Below are positions 28,521 to 40,383 of a DNA stretch of 64,000 nt, one piece after another. The notes beneath the pieces are model-generated. The model was not told the origin of the DNA. It saw only the letters and a program-made list of their open reading frames with translations, and did no database searches. Location of the stretch: assembly GCA_003254905.1 (NCBI GenBank), contig QANU01010301.1, positions 1 to 64,000 of the forward strand, in the 5' to 3' direction. Source of the stretch: Nissolia schottii. Its lineage: Eukaryota > Streptophyta > Magnoliopsida > Fabales > Fabaceae. Positions within the stretch are counted from its first letter, which is position 1. Each line of letters opens with the position of its first letter. The translations under genes and the position numbers were made by a program.

Positions 28521-30135
28521 CGCCACCGCCACGCCCTCGGAGGCGCCAAAGCCCGATTCCCCCTCCGCCGCCGCAGACGACGAGCCTTCCTTCAAGCGAG
28601 CCAACTTTTCCCCTGAAAAATCGGCGGAAGGCAAGGACGAACAACAACAGCAGCAACAAGCCTCCTTTGTGTGAGATTTCATGATTAATCAGAGATGATA
28701 ACCAAAAAAGATAACCAAAGAAAAGACAATCAAGGATTCTATTCTTCAATCAGAGTTGAGTACAATAAGTTTAGGCCTATTTATAGGCTTATGAGAATAA
28801 ATTAACATAATGACAAAATTAGGGTAATATCAAATGAAATCGGAACTAAATCAATCTAATATATTCTAAATTTAATATTATTCTTAACACCCCCCTCAAG
28901 CTAAAGCTCCATGAGCTTTTAGCTTGTCACAAGCGAAGGTTGTTAAGAAAAAACAAGAGCGGTGCCAAGGACTTGTACGGAAACATCGGGGGACTGCACA
29001 GAGGCAACGATAGGCAACATCGGGGGCTACACAGAAACAGCGGCAACATCGGAGACTACACAGAGACAGTGATAGGCAACATCGGAGACTTCGGAGGAGT
29101 CACCACCGGCGACTTTTCAGAGAATATGCCGGCGACGAGGCTGGAGATTGAGCAACGGTGGAGCTCACCAACAATGCGGCAACTAGCATCAATGCAACCA
29201 TGGAGGAGTTGCAGCAATAAACGTGACATGGCGGCGTAAGAGTACGGATCTGGCAACGGCGACGGCGTGGGCCTGGCAGGAGGTGACGAAGAAGGCTACA
29301 AAGGAGACGAAGGTGGTGGACTGGTGGAAATGATGGCAATAGGAAAGAGTGGCGGAGGGAGTTGTAGTCGGCGGAGTGGACCTCGCGGGTGTGCTCGCAG
29401 AGGGAGCAGATGGGGTTGGAGGAGTAACGACGGAGGTGGAGGTGGCGGAGACAAGATTGCTCACGGAGGGTGCCATGGCTTTGATACCATGTGAGATTTT
29501 ATGATTAATCAAAGATGATAACCAAAGAAAAGACAATCAAGGATTCTATTCTTCAATCAATGTTGAGTACAATAAGTTTAGGCCTATTTATAGGCTGATG
29601 AGAATAAATTAATATAATGACAAAATTAGGATAATATCAAATGAAATCGGAACTAAAACAATCTAATATATTTTAAATTTAATATTATTCTTAACACTTT
29701 GAAGCTGAAGCCGCCAGAGCCATCGACGGCGAAGAATCCACAGGCCTAAAGCTCCTAGGGCTCTTCCTCCAATGCGCGGAGTGCGTTGCCATGGACAACC
29801 TCAACTTTGCAAATGACCTCCTCCCGAAGATTGTGGAGCTCTCGTCATCGTTTGGGATGTCACCAGAGTGCATCGACGCATACTTCGCCCAGGCCCTCTA
29901 GGCGCGCGTGGTGAGCTCCTGGCTCGGCACCTATTCCCCTCTCACCGCGAAATTGGTAACCCTAACTCAGTCGCAACGAATCTTCGCTGTCGTCCAATCC
30001 TATAACTCTGTCTTGCTGCTCATCGAATTCTCCCACTTCACCGCCAACTAAGCCATTTTCCAGGCCCTCGACGGCGAGGATCGCGTCCACATCATCGACC
30101 TCGACATCATGTAAGGCCTCCGGCAACAGGCTTTG
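28521..30135 (+). pseudogene. SCARECROW-like GRAS gene fragment, broken by an LTR retroelement
   Basis: On the plus strand, 28521-28669 continues in frame, after removing 28670-29701, into 29702-30135. It reads as the start of a GRAS domain: a Gln-rich linker (DEQQQQQQASF), EAEAARAID, then GLKLLGLFLQCAECVAMDNL, ANDLLPKIVELSS, FSHFTAN and VHIIDLDIM. These are the LHRI and VHIID regions of SCARECROW (EEEGLHLLTLLLQCAEAVS in Arabidopsis). Three in-frame stops at 29899-29901, 30049-30051 and 30112-30114 each stand where the family has glutamine, so each is a C-to-T change. Homology ends just past VHIIDLDIM, before the right TIR. It is a captured fragment and cannot make a working transcription factor. 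Confidence 0.88.
28670..29696 (-). mobile_element. Small non-autonomous LTR retrotransposon inside the GRAS fragment
   Basis: A 1027-bp element on the minus strand with LTRs at 29490-29696 (5') and 28670-28889 (3'), both TGTTAAG...CTCACA and closely similar. After the 5' LTR comes TGGTATCAAAGC, an initiator-Met tRNA primer-binding site (29478-29489). Before the 3' LTR is a G-rich polypurine tract (GAGGGGGG, plus strand 28890-28896). A perfect 5-bp target duplication, CTTTG, flanks it (28665-28669 and 29697-29701). The ~600-bp interior has only a short gag-like start (MAPSVSNLVSATSTS, minus strand from about 29476) and no protease, integrase or reverse transcriptase, so it depended on another copia-type element. 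A solo LTR of this family is at 4532-4751. Confidence 0.93.
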
Positions 30136-30154
30136 GCGCCTCTGGGGACGTGGT

Positions 30155-30380
30155 GGCAGCGGATCTGTCGACTGCAATTTCGGCGGAGTAGGAGGAGAGA
30201 AAGGAGGAAATGGAGGAGGAAGATGAGGTTAATTTATAATTTGTGAAACTTGTAGGGTGAGAGAAGAGGAAGGAGAAGAAAGAGAGAGGGTTGACTTATA
30301 ATTTGTAAAAGTTATTTTAAATTTTTTTTTAAGATATCATTAAATGGTCCTAGAATGATGCAGAACCATGCCAACCTTGG
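30155..30380. repeat. Right TIR of Pack-MULE 1
   Basis: Pairs with 28314-28520. Confidence 0.75.
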
Positions 30381-30810
30381 CATAGCTAGTTGCAAATAGC
30401 TCCCAACCAAATCAAACACACAAAAAAAAAGTCAAAAGTGATTCTAGAACGCCCGTCCCACTAATGCTCTCTGCTCCAACCCAAACACAAGGCCAATTCA
30501 ACCAGCACTTTCATTTTTCTAATATTAAAATATTAAATCCACACAATAAATAATTAAATATTGTTTATATTTTCCAACGAAACCATACAAACAAGCAACA
30601 ACGAACGAGTGCCGTCTCTCGAACTCTGACTAGTAAACTTTTATTTCCCGCGTCCCATTCCATTCCACCTCAACTGTCCATATTCTTTTCTTTTTCTTTG
30701 CACCTTCCTTCATTTTTTTCTTGATCACTTCCGTTTTCTTCCCTCCCACTCCTTGCATCATCACTCGCCAAAGAAAAAACAAGACCTCTTCAAACATTAC
30801 ACAAACAACC
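30381..30810 (+). promoter_or_regulatory. Promoter/5' UTR region of the malectin/LRR gene
   Basis: The 430 bp between Pack-MULE 1 and the start codon at 30811. The last 150 bp are strongly CT-rich on the coding strand. I see no convincing TATA box. Confidence 0.4.
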
Positions 30811-33800
30811 ATGCACCTCCTCTACCTTCTCCTCTTCTTACCCTTCTTCACCTTCTCCCTCTCTCAACGACCACCCCCTAAAGGTACCTCCCCATCCTTG
30901 GTTTCCTTTTTTTTTTTTAATTATTATTTTTCTGAGAAATTAATGTAATTCGCAGGTTTTCTCATTGACTGCGGTGCACTGTTGGGGACCGAAATCGACG
31001 GTCGCGATTGGCTTCCCGATTCGGGGTTTATCACAACGGGAGCGCCGAAGAATGTGACCACCCCTGTTCTGGTTCAAACCCTGAGAACCGTGAGGTCTTT
31101 CCCCGTTCAGGTGAAGAAGCACTGCTACAGTGTTCCCGTGTATCGCGGTGCGAAGTACTTGGTGCGGACCACCTACTTCTACGGCGGGGTCAACGGCCCC
31201 GACCACCTTTCGCCGCCGGTGTTCGACCAGATCGTCGACGGCACACTATGGAGCGTGGTGAACACCACGGATGAATACGCCAATGGGAACTCCACGTTCT
31301 ACGAAGGGGTTTTTCTGGCTAAGGGGAAGATCATGAGCTTCTGTATCGGGTCGAATAGTTACACGGATTCTGACCCGTTTATATCAGCTCTGGAGTTCTT
31401 GATTATTGGGGGTTCTCTCTACAACACCACGGATTTCGGCAATTTTGGACTCAGCTTGGTTGCAAGGCACAGTTTTGGATACTCTGGACCACCAATTAGG
31501 TGACTAGTTTTGAATTCCACCTTTTTGTTTTTTGCCTTTTGTATTTGTTGAATTAGTGATTGATTTGATGACCTAATGTGATTAAATTTCAAGATTCTAT
31601 TTTTGTACATTGATTGTTGATTTGGTTATCTTGTGAATTTTATGGAAACCTTGGAAATTTGGATGCTTAGGCAAGAAATTGTCCTAATTTAATTGATTCC
31701 TTAGAAAGAAAGAAAAATTCCCCCTTCAATAATCTGGTGAGGAAGTACGGTAAGTTGTAGAAGGGAGACTAGTGTATTGAATGAGCATGTGATAGATTAC
31801 ATGGTAATTAGAGAACCTATGGATTAATTTTCAGAATAGAAATCAGAATTGTATGATTTTACTTTCTATCATCCTCCCATATGCATGACTTCTAGAGTAG
31901 TGAATGTGAAAGTCAAACATGTCTAATGTAACAAAATTTGATTAGATGGTGGTATAAAAAAGTTTCCGTGCGTAGACATTAAACTCATTGGATCTACCAA
32001 GTTTGCTTGTTCTAATGCTTGTTCATTTTCTTCATCCCTTACCTCTAACGCTGATTTGTTTTTGGTATCAGATATCCTGATGATCAGTTTGACCGTATAT
32101 GGGAGCCTTTTGGGCGGAGTAATTCTACCAAAGCCAACACTGAGAATGTTTCTGCTTCTGGTTTTTGGAACCTTCCTCCTCTGAAAGTGTTTGAGACACA
32201 CATAGGGTCTGATCAATTGGAATCTTTGGAACTGAGATGGCCTACGGCATCACTTCCAAGCTCCAAATACTATGTTGCTCTATACTTTGCTGATAACTCT
32301 GTGGGATCAAGAATCTTCAACATAAGCGTGAATGGCATAACTTATTACAGCGGCTTGAATGCCATCCCATCAGGTGTTGTTGTCTTCGCCAACCAGTGGC
32401 CTCTTTCTGGTCCTACAACTGTTACTTTGACCCCTTCTGCTACTTCATCATTGGGCCCCTTAATCAATGCTGGCGAAGTTTTTGGTGTGGTGCCACTTGG
32501 GGGAAGAACTTCTACTCGGGACGGTATAGCTTTTGATTTCATGATTCTTTAATTAGCTTTGATTCATTCCTAAGATAATCTTAAGGCCAAGAAAGTACAT
32601 TTATAGGTATAGCCAACCGGAAATTAGGTGTTTTAAAGCATGTAAAAGAGAGGAAATATTCCTTCAATGCCAATGCTGCTTAACAACATATGACTATGAT
32701 CCTTTCTGTCACTCATCCAAACAGTGAATCAAGTAAATGCTGCAATTTCAAATTGGTCTTGTATTAGTAATGGCCATGCACATTATGCAGTTAACTGGTT
32801 ACTCTTTACTTCAAATTCCAACCTCTACAAGATGTTCTATCATACTCATGTTAATCCTGAGCATCCAACGTTGTTTAAGGGGAACTTTCTTTTGGCAGTT
32901 ATTGCTTTGGAAAGGATAAAAGAGGGCCTTCGAAATTCTCCATCTGATTGGAATGGTGATCCCTGCATGCCGCGACAGTACTCATGGACTGGCATCACAT
33001 GCTCTGAGGGTCCCCGCATCCGAGTAGTGACTTTGTAAGCTCAGACTTGAGTTGTCATAGCATAACAATATGTCCTTCCAATCCTATTGTGCCATGTAAA
33101 TGCGCTGCTTTTATTTATGAGTTCTTGTTGTTTTCAGAAATTTGACAAGCATGGACCTTTCGGGATCTTTATCTCCTTATGTTGCCAACATGACAGCTCT
33201 GACTAACATGTAGGTTCTTAAGTCTAAATCTCAATTCATGAAATTTAAAAAGTTTTTGATGGCAAACCATTTTGTTGTTGCAGCTGGCTTGGGAATAACA
33301 GTTTGTCAGGACAGATTCCTAACCTCAGCTCACTAACAATATTAGAGACACTGTAAGCTACATATTTTCTATTTAATTTCAAGATGATTTATCTTTTGGC
33401 ATATGACGCATCATTTGCTAAATCTGCTCCACAATATCGATTCAAGGGAAGCATATATTTTTGTTACTTCTTTGTCTCTTGAAGCAACTTGTGTTGGATG
33501 CAATTGGCACTGTCTAAATGTTTGAAATCAGAGAACTTTGATGTATTCATGGAACTCAGTATTTGGATACTGTTTTATTGTATTTTAAGGCACTTGGAAG
33601 GCAATCAATTCAATGGAGAGATTCCCTCATCCCTAGGGAACATCAGCAGCTTGCATGAAATGTAAGTTCTACTCTATTAAAGATATACTGAGGATACCAT
33701 TAAATCGCTTTTCCTTTGATTATTCAGTGTGTTAAATTTTTACCCCGTTGACCCTCCCCATTTCATCTCAAGTATTTTCTTGTTAGTTCTAATTCTCATA

Positions 33801-34175
33801 GAAAATTATCTCAGCCTATACAATTACATTGTACACATGACTGGCCCAAAGATTCATAGTGCTTATACATTTATGCTCATTTGGAAATTATGTATCTGTA
33901 ATCTGTTCTTTCTTTTCTTTGGTTTCTCAAGTTACCGGATTGTCTCCCTTTTTTGCTGTTGCAGATTTCTGCAAAACAACAATTTGACAGGTCATATTCC
34001 AGCAAACCTTGTTGGAAAACCAGGACTGGACCTCAGGTAAATAAGAACACCTATTCATCTCGTCTCTCACCGTGGGATTTAAAATTGTTGCTTTGCTGAC
34101 TTCTGCATCTGTATAAACAGAACTTCTGGAAATAATCTCTTATCACCTGCAACAGCACCAGCACCAGCAACTTGA
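30811..34175 (+). CDS. Secreted malectin-like/leucine-rich repeat protein
   Basis: Nine exons: 30811-30883, 30956-31499, 32072-32523, 32899-33034, 33138-33209, 33284-33352, 33590-33661, 33965-34036, 34121-34175, giving 1545 nt (514 residues plus stop). A signal peptide spans residues 1-19 (MHLLYLLLFLPFFTFSLS). A malectin-like di-glucose-binding domain covers about 24-355 (FLIDCGALLGTEIDGRDWLPD, split over exons 2-3). An LRR N-cap is in exon 4 (DWNGDPCMPRQYSWTGITC). Four LRRs follow, one per 69-72-nt exon (LSGSLSPYVANMTALTNI and similar). The C-terminus ends SPATAPAPAT with no transmembrane helix, so the product is probably apoplastic, like the Arabidopsis At3g19230 group, whereas RLP4-type relatives keep a membrane anchor. 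A ligand or partner cannot be read from the sequence; cell-wall sugar sensing is inference. Confidence 0.92.
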
Positions 34176-35386
34176 GGGATACGCTCAGCACCCTTCATGC
34201 TCAAGCTCAAGTAATAACTTCTGTGAAGAAATTTTGATTCTTTTTGTGGAAATTGCTCATTGTCAACTGAAGATAGATCTTCATCTCGGCCTTCTCTTGC
34301 TGGAGGACATACGAATTGCTTGTTCTTAAACTTGGCTTGTGCTTTTAGATTTGGCTTACTACTATATTCATTCAAGTTTGATTCTCAATCCCTTGAAAAG
34401 TGGAATGTCATTTGAAAATTGTATCTTAAATATCCTTGTATAGGCATTATTTATTATTTTATTGAAATTTTGTTAATGCCATTTTCCCGATGTTTGTTTT
34501 TCAGACTTTGGTATGTTCTGGCTTTAATATGGTAATTGTTAATAGAATGCAGCACATCCTTATTTATATTGACTGCATGTTTAGTTTGGCTCATTGTTGT
34601 GTGCAACCTAGGTTAATGGAAATGTTACCAAAGGCGCACCTCAACAAGGGTATGTAAAAATAAAAAACATGAAACATAAGATAGATGTGAAACTTTATAA
34701 ACAGAGAATGATTCTTTGAGTGAAAAATCACACTTCTATATAAGATTAATCAAACTACGCAGTTGGTTGGCTAATTTTTCTCCTCTTGATCTTATTCTGC
34801 CATTGATTTTTCAAACTATTGTTCAAACTGCAAAGTTTTCTGTCACTTGTCACTCTCTTAAGAGTTTTATGTGTTTTCAAATGCTTGGCATAATTTAAAA
34901 AATTGTTGCGCAGGCGTACACTCAAGTTGCTTTGTATATATTATTATGTCCTACCACACACTCATTAATATTATGTCCGTTGATGAGATCTCTGTGGCTG
35001 ATAGATCCACATGTGGGACACATCTTGAGGGAACTCTGCACCTATCATGTGACATGACTCCCTTCTTTTTCCCTTAATAAGCTACCCACCCCAGAACAAG
35101 CACAAAAAACATTACTGGCATGGCCCCTCTAGTCATGACAAAGTGGAATGCACAATCCAATGATTATACAAAAAGTCAGAATTTACATTGTAAATCTCTC
35201 AAACCTAGTAGATCCACCCAAATTAAACACCTAAAAAAGCTACCATGCAAAAGCAACAAATAAATAGAACAAAGAAAATTAATAAAGCCAAAGTGCAAAC
35301 CAAACTTATTTGAGAACCCTGATGAGAGGATCAAACTAATTTAAACAAACTAAAAAGCTCCAAAATACTGGTAGTAGTAGTTTTGT
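34176..35386. other. Intergenic region between convergent genes
   Basis: Contains the 3' UTR of the malectin/LRR gene and the opposing 3' UTR of the DUF1645 gene. The small open frames here (34079-34375 minus, 34871-35077 plus) show no domain. Confidence 0.5.
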
Positions 35387-36196
35387 TTACCTCTCTAATC
35401 TTCCTTTCTTGAGTGGGAAAAGTGGTGGCAATGCACTGCTCTTCACCTGGGTGCAAATTGGAACATTAATCATTGGCCTAATCCTAATAGTAGCTGACCT
35501 TGTCCTCTCCAACCCTTTCTTCACCCTCTTCACGTTATTCTGCTCCTTATTACTGCTACTATTATTGTTGTTCCTTGACCCTTCTTTCCCTTCTTTGGCA
35601 GCTACATCACCAAGTGAACTTGCAGAACTTGATGAAGATGAGGAAGAAGAAGATGGTGATAGAGTTGAAGAGGCGCGCTGCTTCTTCAGCCTCAGCAACT
35701 CTTTCCAAAGAACAGTGCACTTTGGAGGCCTTGGAGAAGGGTCATCATCCACAAACCAGTTCACTCTACTCTGATCCTCTTTGTTGCTGTTGTTGTTGTT
35801 CCTCACAACAACGCTTTCTACTTCCTCTAATTCTTCCTCTAATTCAATATCTCCTTCTTCCTTGGATTTGAGGCTGATCTTGTTGAGCTTCTCTAGATGC
35901 TGCATCTGCCAAAAGGGGAGGAGCTTCCCTTCAAAGAAAAGCTCATCAGCTGTGAGCACTTTTGTGCTGCTGTTGTTGCTGTTGCTGGCATTGCTTGAGA
36001 GGAACTCAAACTCTGCTGCATTTTTTGCTCTTTCATCACTTTCCTTCTTCTTCTCCTCTTCATCCCTCTCATACAAAGGGTTTGGACTTATGGAGATGAA
36101 GTTGTTCTCATCTAAGAACTCTGCTGAGAAAGATATTCTAGGACTTGATGGTGCATCAATGGATCTGGGGTTACTAACAGGTTCAAGGGACACCAT
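35387..36196 (-). CDS. DUF1645-family protein
   Basis: An intronless 269-residue frame. Early ISFSAEFLDE and then FEFLSS (about residue 63) and TADELFFEGKLLPFW (about 82-96) are the conserved N-terminal blocks of DUF1645 proteins. The middle is acidic (EEELEEVES) and Asn/Ser-rich. VNWFVDDDPSP...CTVLWKELLRLKKQR lies around 145-175, then a long serine run. The basic C-terminus RTRSATIRIRPMINVPICTQ is also typical of the family. The biochemical role is unknown; in rice a member (SGL) affects grain length and drought response. The ADELFxxGxLLP motif is shared with the BKI1-like protein at 46980-48005, suggesting a distant relation or similar partner binding. Confidence 0.85.
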   Translation of the reverse strand: MVSLEPVSNPRSIDAPSSPRISFSAEFLDENNFISISPNPLYERDEEEKKKESDERAKNAAEFEFLSSNASNSNNSSTKVLTADELFFEGKLLPFWQMQHLEKLNKISLKSKEEGDIELEEELEEVESVVVRNNNNSNKEDQSRVNWFVDDDPSPRPPKCTVLWKELLRLKKQRASSTLSPSSSSSSSSSSASSLGDVAAKEGKEGSRNNNNSSSNKEQNNVKRVKKGLERTRSATIRIRPMINVPICTQVKSSALPPLFPLKKGRLER

Positions 36197-36300
36197 AATT
36201 TTTTAGATGCTTATGGTTTGGTTGTGTGGAGTTGACTAGGCTAGTGAGAGAGAGTTTTTGTGCCTTATGAGATGTATCAATATATGCATGAGAATTGAGA

Positions 36301-36308
36301 TTTTTATA
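36301..36308 (-). promoter_or_regulatory. TATA box of the DUF1645 gene
   Basis: The minus strand reads TATAAAAA, 105 bp upstream of the start codon at 36196, preceded by a run of C. Position and sequence fit a plant TATA box. Confidence 0.6.
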
Positions 36309-38790
36309 AAGGGGGGGAAGAGGGTGTGCTTTTAATGTTTGCATCTAATTTTTAATCTTCTTCTTTTTAACTGTCAGGGCGGTGAGATTATAAAAATGAA
36401 GTGGTCCGGTAAACTTGAAACAAGTGACCTATGGAACTGTTTAGAATATAGGGACAGCACATGGACGCCTTGGGAAGTAAAAGACAAAAGCTTTTTTCCT
36501 CATTACCTATTCTTTGCATGCTAGTCTTAATGCCTTGCATGCTTTCTTTATTTCTTTTTATTTATTTATTTAATTTTTTTTATGTTTATTTCTCCCATTA
36601 TACTTTGGTATTTCATGGATAAGGAAGGTTAAGGAGGGAAGAGAGTTAAAATTTTCAAATTCATGGAGGGCATTACTCAACAAGTGAGTACCTTAATTAA
36701 TGCTATAAATATTTACTCACTTCTAAAAAGATTTTAGTATGGTCACAACGTCACTTGGAAATTGGAATAGATCAAACAATAAGAGATGGGTGGAGTGATC
36801 AATAAGTCTTATTATCAAGAAACTTCTGTAGAAATTGATTATCTCACTGAATGAAATGACAAAATCATGTGATATGATATCAATGGTAAACAATTTGCAG
36901 ATCAAGTGAATGTGCATATAGCCATTTTCTCTTTCACATTGCTTATAATGGAGTCTGCATTGCAGCAGAGCACAGAAGAAAAGACAGAAAGGGATCACAT
37001 TATCTCAAGTTAAACTAAGGCTTAACAGATGTGATTAAGTGTCTTAATTGTATATTAAAAATTATGCACACTGCTTAGTCAAAGAAAGGTAGGATTTTAA
37101 TTTGACTCCTCACCCCCTGCATGCAGGGACTATAACATGGGAGAAGTCCCAAGCATGTGCCCACATGAAAGTAGCTTCAGTGCATGTGACAACTGAGGTT
37201 AAAGATTGAAGACTTGTTCTTGAAATGACCAAGTTACCCTTCCAAAATAAGTTGGTCACAGCTGGTTCATTTTGTTATATCTTAAACATGGGGATGAGTT
37301 TATTGTCCTAAAGAAAAGGGGAAACAAGTGTGTGATCTTGTCCAGCTCTTGAAAAAGCTTCCATTAAGATTTGGGCAGGCTCTAATTAATTCCTGACAGC
37401 TAATGAAAACATTGGTGGTAAATCTTTCAACAGGGATATATCTTCATTTTTCACATTATTCGGTCATGTTGATTTTTCACATGACTCGATCATATGTGAT
37501 CTTTGTTTTTGATTTAAAAGGTAAGACAACATATGATACGAGGTCATTAATGATAAAAAATTTCACATGACTTGTCATATAAAATTTAATTTGAGATGAT
37601 TCATTCTCATCTTTCAATTATTACAGATAGGTTGCCTTTTTATTTTGTAAGTACATTATCCTTGGGGCGTTCTATGTGGTCCTGCACTGAACTATAATTG
37701 AAGTGAAGTCGACAATAATGTAAAATGACAGCAGTTTTAAAAAAAATAAAAACAAAAGCCTTAAACATGTGATTTGTCATTAATTAATGGAGGCTAAATA
37801 TTAATATCTCTACCAAAAAGCAGAGAGTTCGTACCAAATTCAATTAAACTCTAGAAGAATCAGCAACACTTTACCTTTTATAACATGTAATGCATCTCAT
37901 GATTGATTGTTTCACCAGTTAGTGTGCGTTGCTTTTAATTGTTCTCAGATTTAAAAATGGGAGAATTTGTAAATTTTGAGAGAGGGCATACTTTAACGCA
38001 ACAGTAAAGTTTTTGTCTTATAACTTAGTTATCAAGTTAAATTCTTGGAACAATCTCTTCGCTTGAAGGAAAAGATTGCGAATATTTACCCTCTTCAGAC
38101 TTGAGACTCAATTTTCTTTTATGTAAAGTTTGAGAATATATAGCATGACATGTTCTAAAGCTCCTTTGAGTTATTGTCCTCAACAACTGAACTACTGCAT
38201 GTGCCTTACAGTTAAAAAGTTTTTCACAGTAGCAGCAAATTCTTGCTCTAATTCTGGAGTCCTGAAGAAAGACTAAGAAGGGAAAGAAGAGTTTCCAGCC
38301 ATTAACTGTAAATACCAATGCTATAATTCTGATGCAATTTTTGACCAACGGCATCACTCAAGTAGAGGGCCCTTTAAAAAAAAATGATTTATATATGTAT
38401 GTGGTTGTGGTACTAGTCTGTAACAGACAAGAGTAAAGAGTTATGTAACAAAACTCAATAGTCCCTTCCAATTCAGCTTATATGGGATAGTGAAGCATGT
38501 GTTGTTGCTTTGGGTGGAAGAGGGACCACACTTTTTTTTTGTCCTTTTGGTGCTTTGGAATTAACATGAAGGAGCTCAAACTGAAACTAGTTGAAGCTGT
38601 GTGCACGTTTTATGAGGGGAAGCAAACAGCTACAGTTCAACAGAGAAAGAGGACAACGTAGCTGAACTGTACTAGGATGGAGGAAGGGACCATAGAGACC
38701 AACTGAGAAAGAATTATTTTATTTAAACTCACTGGGCGGATGGAATTTTAATAAGATTAGACTTTTTGTTAGGGCGTAATTCAATAAGAA
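36309..38790. other. Intergenic DNA
   Basis: No gene recognised. Short open frames at 36339-36524 (plus), 36723-36998 (minus) and 38037-38357 (minus) show no domain and no conserved start context. Confidence 0.5.
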
Positions 38791-38925
38791 ATGTTATTTG
38801 TATTAATTAATTATGAGATACTGGATGAGATCTCGATAGAATTTACACTTTATTGAAATTTCATCTAATAATAAATGATTAATTAATCAATACAATATCT
38901 CATAAATAATGAATACAAATAACAT
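38791..38925. repeat. Hairpin-type inverted repeat (MITE-like)
   Basis: Arms at 38791-38820 (ATGTTATTTGTATTAATTAA...GAGATA) and 38896-38925 (its near reverse complement) enclose about 75 bp. Arms match with only a few mismatches. Confidence 0.6.
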
Positions 38926-39529
38926 AATTTATACCATGTCAACAATGGTTGACACAGTTAATACGAAAACAATTCATATTTAAAAAAGATGTAAGTTTGA
39001 TTTGCAAACCGACCTAAACTTTTTAATTAAAAAAAATAACTTATACCAATATCAATAAGGGTCTTATTCTATTAAATTTAAGAGGTTTCTTATTCATGCC
39101 AATCACAGTTGTTATCATAAAATATTATAGTAAAAGATAAATAATTAAATAGAGGTACATAGCAATGCTTCGATTTGACTACAACCGAAGTTATTGTGCT
39201 AATAATAAAACTGAGCTGGTTGTTGTCAAGGGCTGCTATTAGCCTATTAGGTGGTTTTAATGATCTTTCTAACCATAAATTGAATGCGAAAACTTTTGGC
39301 TTACCTTTTTAGGACAGGCTAGGCTCTAATTATTGTTATTTTCGTGAATACTTATAAATTTCATGTTCCTTTATGCGCCCTGTGGTCGCCAGAAGGCTTT
39401 TACATTTTTGTTAGGATATTTTTAGATAAATAGGAGTATATGTATAGTATCTTTCAAATGTTTGTGTCCACTATACTCATGAATGACTCATTCTCAAAAA
39501 TATTTTTCAAAACACTATCGTTATTCATA
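38926..39529. other. AT-rich intergenic DNA
   Basis: No feature recognised. Confidence 0.5.
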
Positions 39530-39840
39530 CATCTAAAAATTAGCTACTTAATAACCACTTAACATAAAAACAAATAATGTCACTAAATATTTTTCTGTAA
39601 TCGCATACATGTGAGTTTAATATTGTTATAAAATAAAAAAATAAATATTATCACAATATTTTCACATGTCCATGTATATGTGTATCTAATATTTTACTCA
39701 TTTTTTGTGTTTAACAATGTTTATTTTTATATTTTATAATATTTATTTCTTTATTGTATAATGTTTATTTCTATGTTTTTATGGTTGTTATGTGACTATT
39801 TTTTATGTGTACAAATAATATTTTTCTTTACAAAAATTTG
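39530..39840 (+). repeat. Dispersed AT-rich repeat, copy 2
   Basis: Direct-orientation relative of 11330-11640, sharing ACATGTGAGTTTAATATTGTTA, the TTTATAATATTTATTTC blocks and GTGACTATTTTTTATGTGTACAA. Boundaries are approximate. Confidence 0.55.
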
Positions 39841-40319
39841 TCACTTTAGTCTGTGTATCAAATACACTTAAAACGTCGTGTATGAGAAAGTTACTATTAA
39901 AAATAGAACTCCCAAAAACAAACAAAAATTATTTGCACGTTGAATGTTGTGCTTTTGATTCATTTTAGTAGTTTATGAGAAGAGTAATTTGCACTTGTTT
40001 TCGCTCACACAAGAAGGAAAAAAAAAAACCTATTCACAAGAGCAATTTGGTACAAGGGTTGAAATTAGCGAAAATTTCATGCACTAAGTTTATGAGTTAT
40101 TTTATACATAATCTATGAAATCTCATTGTTATCCTATACCAAAAACTCACTCTAAATGGTTAAAAGTGAATCAAATAAAACTAATTAAATTAACTCTCGT
40201 TCTTATTTTTGGACTTTAAGAAGATTATGTGGACATGGCCCTAGTTTAGTATACTATTTGGTGGGGTAAGCCCGAATGGCCTCTACAAAATGACAATGAA
40301 TGGGTCCATGATTGGTAGC

Positions 40320-40383
40320 NNNNNNNNNNNNNNNNNNNNNNNNNNNNNNNNNNNNNNNNNNNNNNNNNNNNNNNNNNNNNNNN

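Larger units (their letters stand above)
28314..30380. mobile_element. Pack-MULE 1 carrying a SCARECROW-type GRAS fragment
   Basis: Long terminal inverted repeats of about 200 bp bound the unit: left about 28314-28520 and right about 30155-30380. Matching blocks, read as left reverse complement against right, include ATAATTTGTGAAAGTTGTAG / ATAATTTGTGAAACTTGTAG, CATTGAATGGTC / CATTAAATGGTC and GGCGGATCTATCGA / GGCGGATCTGTCGA. Between them lies a plus-strand GRAS-gene fragment and no transposase. Subtracting the later 1.03-kb LTR insertion and one 5-bp duplication leaves about 1.03 kb. Candidate flanking 9-mers (GAGAGATAG, CATAGCTAG) agree at 6 of 9 positions, so the exact ends and target duplication are unproven. 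The right end is 431 bp upstream of the malectin/LRR start codon. Confidence 0.8.

Noticed and set aside
28449..28749. Minus-strand Gly/Leu-rich frames over the GRAS fragment
   Set aside because: The sense of the captured gene is the plus strand; these are complements of Pro/Ala-rich codons and the Gln linker.
28521..30135. A functional SCARECROW gene
   Set aside because: Three in-frame stops, a 1-kb retroelement insertion, loss of most of the GRAS domain and flanking MULE TIRs all argue against it.
32724..33038. A longer reading of malectin/LRR exon 4 starting at 32724
   Set aside because: The acceptor at 32898 gives the family-typical DVIALERIKEGL in phase, so the extra upstream residues would be intron.
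35409..36206. Plus-strand Leu/Ser-rich frames
   Set aside because: Antisense shadows of the DUF1645 gene; the leucine runs are complements of serine and asparagine codon repeats.
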